From assembly GCF_033958435.1 (NCBI RefSeq), contig NC_134160.1, positions 9,969,001 through 10,033,000 of the forward strand: DNA of 64,000 nucleotides. The letters run 5' to 3'. The notes under the pieces were generated by a model, which did no database searches, was not told where the DNA came from, and worked only from the letters and a program-made list of their open reading frames with translations. Below, piece by piece: positions 58,081 through 64,000 of this stretch; position 1 is the stretch's first letter; each line of letters starts with the position of its first letter. Source of the stretch: Carettochelys insculpta (taxonomy: Eukaryota; Chordata; Testudines; Carettochelyidae). The position numbers and the translations under genes were made by a program.

Positions 58081-58084
58081 GAGA

Positions 58085-58240
58085 AACAAGAAGAAGTCCT
58101 GTGGCACCTTATAGACTAAAAGATATTTTGGAGCATATTTTGCCCATGAAAGCTTATGGTCCAAAATATCTCTTAATCTATAAAGTGCCACAGGACTTCT
58201 TGTTGTTTTTGAAGATACAGAATAACTTGGCTACCTCTCT
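58085..58240. mobile_element. PLE-type tails as an inverted pair
   Basis: Left arm (about 58088-58150) is antisense: GAAGTCCTGTGGCACCTTAT, GACTAAAAGATATTTTGGAG. Right arm is sense: AAGCTTATGGTCCAAAATAT, AAGTGCCACAGGACTTCTTG, and ends in GATACAGAATAACTTGGCTA. The arms form a long palindrome. Confidence 0.8.
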
Positions 58241-58600
58241 GAAGGCTGCTGAGAGGATTCTTAGGTCTTGGATTTAAATGTTGAAAGAACTCCGCTCTCT
58301 ATTTTCTGAATCTATTTGGATTTCGTAGAGTGCTTCAGCATTCAATAAAACTGCAGGGCCTCCTGTTTGTGAGATGGATTCTGGAATTATTTCAGTTTTC
58401 ACAAACTTCTTGGTAAAATGAGTGTCCCTTCCTATTGTGAAGGGAATCCCATTCTAGTTTCCACATTTCAATCAGCTCCAGGTTTCAGCATCCCACAGTC
58501 CCAAGGAGGGTGTGGGGCCTGGGACAAACCCCTCTGCTGCAGGCCCTGCCATGCCTCTCCTCTTGTCTCTTTCCCCGAGCAACACAAACTCTGATTTTTT

Positions 58601-58765
58601 CTGTTTATTGAATGTAAAGTATACACAGTATTAGCAGTGTCTTTTCTTTTCTTCTTTTTTGGTGCTGCTCTACTTAACATCCTAGACTTGGCTTTTCTGA
58701 CTGCCATCAAGGATGCTAACTGTGATAATGCGTTTTGTGAAGTGGATCCTTGTTAAGAATTTTGG
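58601..58765 (+). repeat. Local direct repeat, unit 1
   Basis: TTTATTGAATGTAAAGTATA, then CTAGACTTGGCTTTTCTGAC, TGCCATCAAGGATGCTAACT, GTGAAGTGGATCC. The same order recurs at 61193-61340. It does not match a repeat family I know. A GAAGGGAATCCCATTCTAG phrase at 58440 also has a partner at 60794, so the unit may be larger. Confidence 0.6.
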
Positions 58766-59435
58766 GATTATGGGGGCTTGGTGTGCAGCAGCAGCAGGGT
58801 TCACCTCTCCCTAGCCTTTCACCAGGCGGGCAGCAGGAACCAGAGTGGTCTGGCAGCCTGCTCTGCTCGGTCCCACTGTGCCTCCCTTCCAGCACACTGC
58901 ACTCTGTTTCTCTGTGGCAGCAGGAAGTGGAGTGCCCTGAGGCTGGAGTACTCTGCTTCCCACCACTGCGGTGAACCCCCGCACAGCAGGTTGGGAGGGC
59001 AGCATGGCATAGTAGAGCAACCTGCTGCCCATGTGGTGAATGGGGCAAGGAGGAGTGAACCCTGCTGCCATGGCGCACCAGGCCCTGTAGAACCCTGGTT
59101 CCCTCTCATCCATAGGATGGTTGGGGCAGCTGCCACAGGCCCCTGAAAACATCAGACCTGGGGCAGCCATGCCAATTCATCCTATGGACAGGACGACTCC
59201 AACCACAGTGTTCTTTGAAGAATATTCCAACCGGGCCTGAAATTGTATGATAACTGGACATACAAATTCACAGTTTGGATGCAGGGAGTCTCTAGTCCAG
59301 TAATACTCAGTCCTCAGCAGTTCAGGAGTGAGATTAGCTTTCCATATTACCAAATGAGCTATAGTAGCATGAATTTATTGTTTTGTTTACTACATAGTTA
59401 TATTTAAACAGTATGGGAGGGGAAATATATACAAG
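58766..59435. other. No gene recognised
   Basis: A moderately GC-rich patch (58780-59170) with overlapping frames of about 105-122 codons on both strands and no domain. No duplication or termini seen. I do not call a gene. Confidence 0.4.
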
Positions 59436-59439
59436 CATG

Positions 59440-59770
59440 CAGGTTGAACCTCACTAGGCCGGCATGATTCATATCCAGCAAGATACATAATCTGCCATGA
59501 TTTTAGTTAGCTGACAGACAACCACTTATTGTGGCTGTGGCCAAATTTTCTGTGGTCCTATAAAGTTTGTTTCCAACCACTAGTCCTGGCTTTCAGTGTT
59601 CTGTGCGGTTGTTTAGCTGTGATTTACACCTAACTGTCTTCAAAGAGCCCAGAACGCAGTGAAATGGTTGGTAATGCTGCTAGATAATAGTGACTTCCTG
59701 TGGTCCTGCAAATTCTCTCGTTCAGCACTAGTCAGGTCCCATGGGTGACAGACTAGAGAGGTTTAACCAG
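59440..59770. mobile_element. pogo/Tigger-type MITE (MER2-like ends)
   Basis: The left terminus CAGGTTGAACCTCACTAGGC and the right terminus GACTAGAGAGGTTTAACCAG are inverted partners. TA follows the right end; the left neighbour is TG, a likely mutated TA. Related to 37760-38365. Confidence 0.75.
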
Positions 59771-59955
59771 TATCTATAAATTCTCACAGCAAAATGATCA
59801 ATTTTTTTATCTACTACAATTGGGTAATAACAGTAAAATCATCCTGATTGGCTAATAATTAAATCACACATCTTATTTTAATATTGCGTGCTGCACATAG
59901 CCACTTGTAGCTCACAATCCTAAATCTGAGTATCAGTGCTTTAGACTGAAACTTA

Positions 59956-60250
59956 GGGCTTGTCTTCCATGAAGATTGACCCAGTAAAGGTTGATCTTCT
60001 GGAATTCGATTTTGTGCATCTGGTAAAGATGTGTGAAATCGAGCCCGCTGGGGTCGGCAGTCTACCCCTTTACCACTTGCTATCACGAGGAGTTAGGGAG
60101 GGCAATGGGAGAAACACTCCTGTTGACCTTCCTTAGTGAAGACAGTCAAATAAGTCAATTTCTGATGCATGGATTCTAGCTGTGCAATTGCCATAGCTAG
60201 CATTGCATATCTAAAGTTGACTTTTAGGTGTAGTGTAGATCTGCCTCTGG
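59956..60250. mobile_element. Harbinger-type MITE, GATCTTC family
   Basis: Left end GGGCTTGTCTTCCATGAAG and right end GGTGTAGTGTAGATCTGCC look like diverged terminal repeats; the interior (GGTTGATCTTCTGGAATTCG and GACCTTCCTTAGTGAAGAC) resembles 29432-29802 and 38017-38300. No matching triplet. Confidence 0.5.
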
Positions 60251-61190
60251 GCTCCTGAAATGTTTTTGATGGTTTCTAAAGGGGTCCAATGAGATGGCAA
60301 GGTTTAATTTCATGAGGCAGACTCTAATCTGGTTTCTGCAAGACTGTTATGCTCAGGATTTTGTAGCCAAAGAGGGTTTTGGATAAAATGGTAGCAACTG
60401 TTCAATTCTATTTTTTCTATATGCGCACACAGTTCTGAGTTTAAGACTCTCTTTAAAGTGGGAGAAGCATTCTTGAAAGGGATAGCTTGTTGCTTTGCTG
60501 CTCCTTGATCTTTTTTGGATTTGATAGCCCACCATATAACTTGGTAAATCCACAGGGCCAACTTTGTGTGAGAAGCTAGCTTGGGTTCTGTTGGTTTTCC
60601 TTAATCTTTTCATATATTTTAAAAGCGATGTTCTCATAGGGCAAGCATATACAGACCTGCCCAGCCCCTTTCTGCTGGAGGAAAAGTTTTGTAATAGGCC
60701 TACAAATAGGCAGGTAGAAGATATTGGAAATTTATGGAATCCAGCCCAAATTGAGGCCTCAGAGGTTTCAGAATTGGTAAAGTGCATCTTATGAAGGGAA
60801 TTCCAATCCAGTTTCTGATTCTAGACTATAATATTGACTTTTATTTCAGATTAGATTATAAGCTTTTCATAAGGATTGTTTTCCTAAATGTTTGTTTAGC
60901 ACCTAGCATGTTGTGATGACAATCCTCAGAGCAGCTTTTAACTGACTGCTGCAAAACAGATACTAACTATAGCTGCCTCTATGTATTATCCCACTGGAAT
61001 TTCAGTAAAACAGTAGAGAGAAAATTGGAGACAAGAACCCCTCTTTTTTAAGGCAACTTCACGGAGGTGAAATCTACTCTGTGTTATACGTTGTACTTTA
61101 AAATGGTGACAGTGCCTTGGTTAGGGAGCCTGTTTGTTGCTCTGGAATTCTGCACATTTTGAAGTTAGCTATTTGGCTTGTGTGAACAAT
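60251..61190. other. No gene recognised
   Basis: Non-coding. A 144-codon minus-strand frame (60353-60787) has no recognisable domain and no splice context. 60890-60925 is a weak ancient LINE 3'-end trace. Confidence 0.4.
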
Positions 61191-61192
61191 TT

Positions 61193-61340
61193 TCTATTTA
61201 CTGTAAAGCATACGCAGCATTAAGAGTGACCATTTTTCTGGTCCCATCCCACTTACAGTCCTAGACATGGCTTCTCTGACTGCCATCAAGGATGCTAGCT
61301 GTGGTAATGCTTTTTGTGAACTGGACCCTTATCCACCAAT
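61193..61340 (+). repeat. Local direct repeat, unit 2
   Basis: TTTACTGTAAAGCATACGCA, CCTAGACATGGCTTCTCTGA, CTGCCATCAAGGATGCTAGC, GTGAACTGGACCC; the diverged partner of 58601-58765. Confidence 0.6.
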
Positions 61341-63680
61341 CCATTTCACAAACACCCTCAAAGCATAATATCTGATAATCTCTACAGGTAACTATTGCTC
61401 TTACTTGTTTTGAACTGATGTTCTAGCATTGAAAGACTGTATGTCTTTACCCTATAGACATGTTTTCTTATGGCATAATTAAATATAACAGTTCTAAAGC
61501 TTTTAGAAAACTTCTACTTTACAAAAATAAATCAGTGAGGGATGAAGGAGGAAACCTCTTACAAATGTACTGTGAGGATAGTGATTGGGTTCTAGAACTT
61601 GATTGTATTAGAAAACAGTAGATGCAACATTCACATAATAAAAGAAATTTTACAGCACAGGTAAAAAGTCCAGTGGTGTCTCTGCTACTGGGCCTCACAG
61701 CTAACTATACTATTAGGACAATGTAGTATAGCCGCTATACTTCTTTCCCTCTCTAAGCCCAATGTGTGGTATCATGATCCAAACTGAAAAATAGCATAGC
61801 AAGTACTAATGTAATGTGTGACTGACTAGTTAGCAGTAATACTTTGCACTGTTGAGATTCTCACATTAAAGAATCTTCAAAGTGTTCTGTGAACGTTATT
61901 TTTCTCGTGCAACCACTGGACAAATTTAATAGAATTTAGTATTTCACAAATGAGGGAAACAGTGCCATGGAATGGTCTGTTACTTATTTCTGCATGTGTT
62001 GTAGGTGTACATGAAACTTCCTCAGCCTTATCCTAAGGGGTTTCCTAAACAAAAACCAGTTCTACTCCAGTTAATCATCAATAGAAGCAGGTTGAAAAGA
62101 TCACAAAAAGACAATGGGTGCTGATAGAGAGGATTGTGATACAAAATAGTATAACTTACTTTGAATTATTTAAAAATCTGAATGCGAAGAAGGAACTTGC
62201 CTAATTATATATGTATTACAGACACAAAACCTATATTTAAAAAAAGTTGTTTAGGTTGTAAAGTCAAACACTTTAAAGATAGGAAGTATTGGATTTACAG
62301 TAATCCATTCCAACCTTCATTCTGCTCTTTATCCATCCAGCCTGTTATCTGAATAAGGCAGGAGTCCTGTGAAAAAAAAAATTGTGATCATATAATTTGA
62401 GTGAATCAATGCATACATAAAAGGGGCAAGAATTCAGGTTGAATGAGCAACTCCAAATCTGACATTTTTTAACTTAAATTGTTTGCCTTCACAATGAAAA
62501 TAGCTTTTAATATATTTTTTCATGACTTCTAGGGTTTTTTAAAATGTGTGTGTGTGTGTGTGTTGGGCAGGGGAGGGATGGGGACTTTTGCATCATAGTA
62601 AACATATCACTTGAGTTACAAGACTAACTCTCCTGATGGCCTGCTGGGGCAATATGCTACATCCACAGGGGGCCTGGCATGATTCAACTCTCTTTCCTCC
62701 CTCGCTAGAAGACCCTTGCCTTCTCTGGTCCTTTGGAGCAGGGGACACATGCTGCTCAGCCCTATATTGGACCTTGTGTAGTTATGATGGGAGCCTGACT
62801 TGGTTTTCAACTCATCTCTTGGAAATTGGGAGGCCTACTCCGGGTGATGCTCTTACAGAAGGCGATGAGAATGAGGTAGGACATTAGAACCATGTGATTG
62901 GCCTGAAGGATGTCTAGTCAGGTGGGGAGCTTGCCTTGGCTCTCTCTTACCCTCTCCTGGCAGCTCCCAGCTGTTCCCAGTGTACCGCCTGCTGCTTTGG
63001 CAGTAGTGTGAGCCCCTGACTTCAGCATGTTTATGTTCAGTTATTATTTTGGCATACTGCCAACATTTTCCAGAGGAACACAAGCAACAGACAGGAAATG
63101 GCAATTTTTAACAGTTTATAACAGCTAAATCTGAATGGAAAATCGTGGGACAAAGAAAAGGCATTTATCTAGCCCAAGGGGGCTTTCTTGCTGAACTTCA
63201 GAGGCCTTCTGCAAACAATACAGTATAAAAAATTTCCCCAAAGTTGAAAGATATTTAAAATGGATAGTATTAGGCATCCTACGAAAGAGACTCTTCCACG
63301 CCTCCCCATAAAAATTGCTGCACATTATATTGTTTGGTAGCTAGAATTCTTTTCCAAACCTTTCTTTAGCCCATGCTCCCAGAAGTAAGGAAGACACTTC
63401 CCTCAGGGCAGCTTTTATTCCATAATTATCTACTTAAGAGATCTTGTACATTCCACTAAAGCATCTGGTACTAGCCAGTGTTGCAGGATGCTGGATGGAA
63501 AGGGCCTCTGGACTGAACCAGACTGCATGTTCCTGTACTCCAGGCTCTTAAATCCATGATCTTATGGCCAGCATGATATCCCAGTTATGGGGGGGGCAGA
63601 AAAAACCCAGCACTCCTGACTTGCAAAGTTAGACTAGAAGGCAGGAATCCTGGCTCCCAGACCAGTGCTTAATGACCTTC
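61341..63680. other. No gene recognised
   Basis: AT-rich non-coding DNA with a GT microsatellite (about 62545-62562) and a MIR-like antisense trace near 61945-61975. No exon is supported. Confidence 0.45.
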
Positions 63681-63689
63681 TACTTGTTC

Positions 63690-64000
63690 TTCTTTAGCCC
63701 AGATGAACACCAGCGTCTGGTCGTTGCCAGCATCTTTTCGTACGCCGGGTAGTCGTACAGCCTGGGGAGCGTTTTAGTGCGTGTCTTCCGAAGAGGGAGC
63801 CTGCAGCGGTCCGCTTCGCCCCGGCTGAAATCCGCTCCGTGTTTCGCAGCAGGGGAGCTTCCTTTTGTGGCGGAAGGTGAGGCTCGGCTCCGCGGAATCC
63901 GCTGCGGGTTTTACGTGCGGCCGCGGCCTCAGCTTTGCTGAGTTGCAAGCGTCCGGGGCCTGCCCGCTCCTCCTTTGTGAAGGGGGGAGGCTCCAGTCCG
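63690..64000. promoter_or_regulatory. CpG island at the right edge, candidate promoter
   Basis: CpG density jumps from about 63700: TACGCCGGGTAGTCGTACAG, GTCCGCTTCGCCCCGGCTGA, TTTACGTGCGGCCGCGGCC. No transposon terminus surrounds it. GGCGGAAG is followed by GTGAGG near 63868-63875, a plausible first-exon donor on the plus strand. The island continues past the window. The 84-codon minus-strand frame at 63694-63948 is a compositional effect and not called. Confidence 0.6.

Noticed and set aside
63703..63750. Short frame after a TTTAGCCCAG acceptor-like site
   Set aside because: Only about 16 codons before a stop; no support as an exon.
1..64000. tRNA, rRNA and snRNA genes
   Set aside because: No intact cloverleaf with A and B boxes, and no rRNA or snRNA-like stretch, was recognised by eye. 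A covariance search would be needed to exclude small ones.

Overview
The window is vertebrate nuclear DNA from a gene-poor, repeat-rich region. The repeats it carries are CR1 (antisense), Penelope-like elements (PLEs) with GIY-YIG fragments and their characteristic 3' tails, PIF/Harbinger transposons and MITEs with termini like GGCYATGTCTACACT, hAT MITEs, pogo/Tigger copies and MIR-like fragments. This mix points to a sauropsid, most likely a turtle. That assignment comes from repeat types alone and is moderate in confidence. No host protein-coding gene can be named from the sequence. Two CpG islands (about 16.86-17.78 kb and 63.69-64.0 kb) are the only good candidates for host promoters.

Layout. 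1-4.8 kb: no recognisable gene. 4.8-12.5 kb: MITEs, a near-perfect inverted repeat at 7.5 kb, a PLE pseudogene on the minus strand (11.3-11.85 kb) and a hAT element with a nested CR1. 12.5-16.8 kb: GC-rich unclassified repeats and a PLE tail. 16.86-18.7 kb: CpG island followed by a degenerate four-unit tandem repeat. 20.8-25.2 kb: a pogo MITE, a decayed Tigger transposase, a PLE GIY-YIG fragment with its 3' tail, and two hAT MITEs. 29.4-35.3 kb: two Harbinger copies (A truncated, B long) and several MITEs. 37.7-38.4 kb: a pogo MITE carrying a Harbinger MITE. 41.3-47.0 kb: Harbinger copy C and three MITEs. 47.4-51.3 kb: Harbinger copy D, the best preserved mobile element here. 51.6-54.8 kb: Harbinger copy E with a MITE inserted into its transposase 3' end. 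54.8-63.7 kb: sparse repeats and a local direct repeat. 63.7-64 kb: second CpG island.

The most informative object is Harbinger copy D (47410-51342). It has matching short target duplications, a Myb/SANT-like gene on the plus strand and a DDE transposase gene on the minus strand, arranged tail to tail, each with a credible intron. Only three in-frame stops and one frameshift separate it from two open genes. Copies B and E keep the same convergent layout with more decay. Copy C belongs to a related lineage whose transposase runs through the intron position without an intron. The many small elements sharing its terminal motif look like non-autonomous passengers of this system. In PIF/Harbinger transposons generally, both the Myb-like protein and the transposase are needed for movement.
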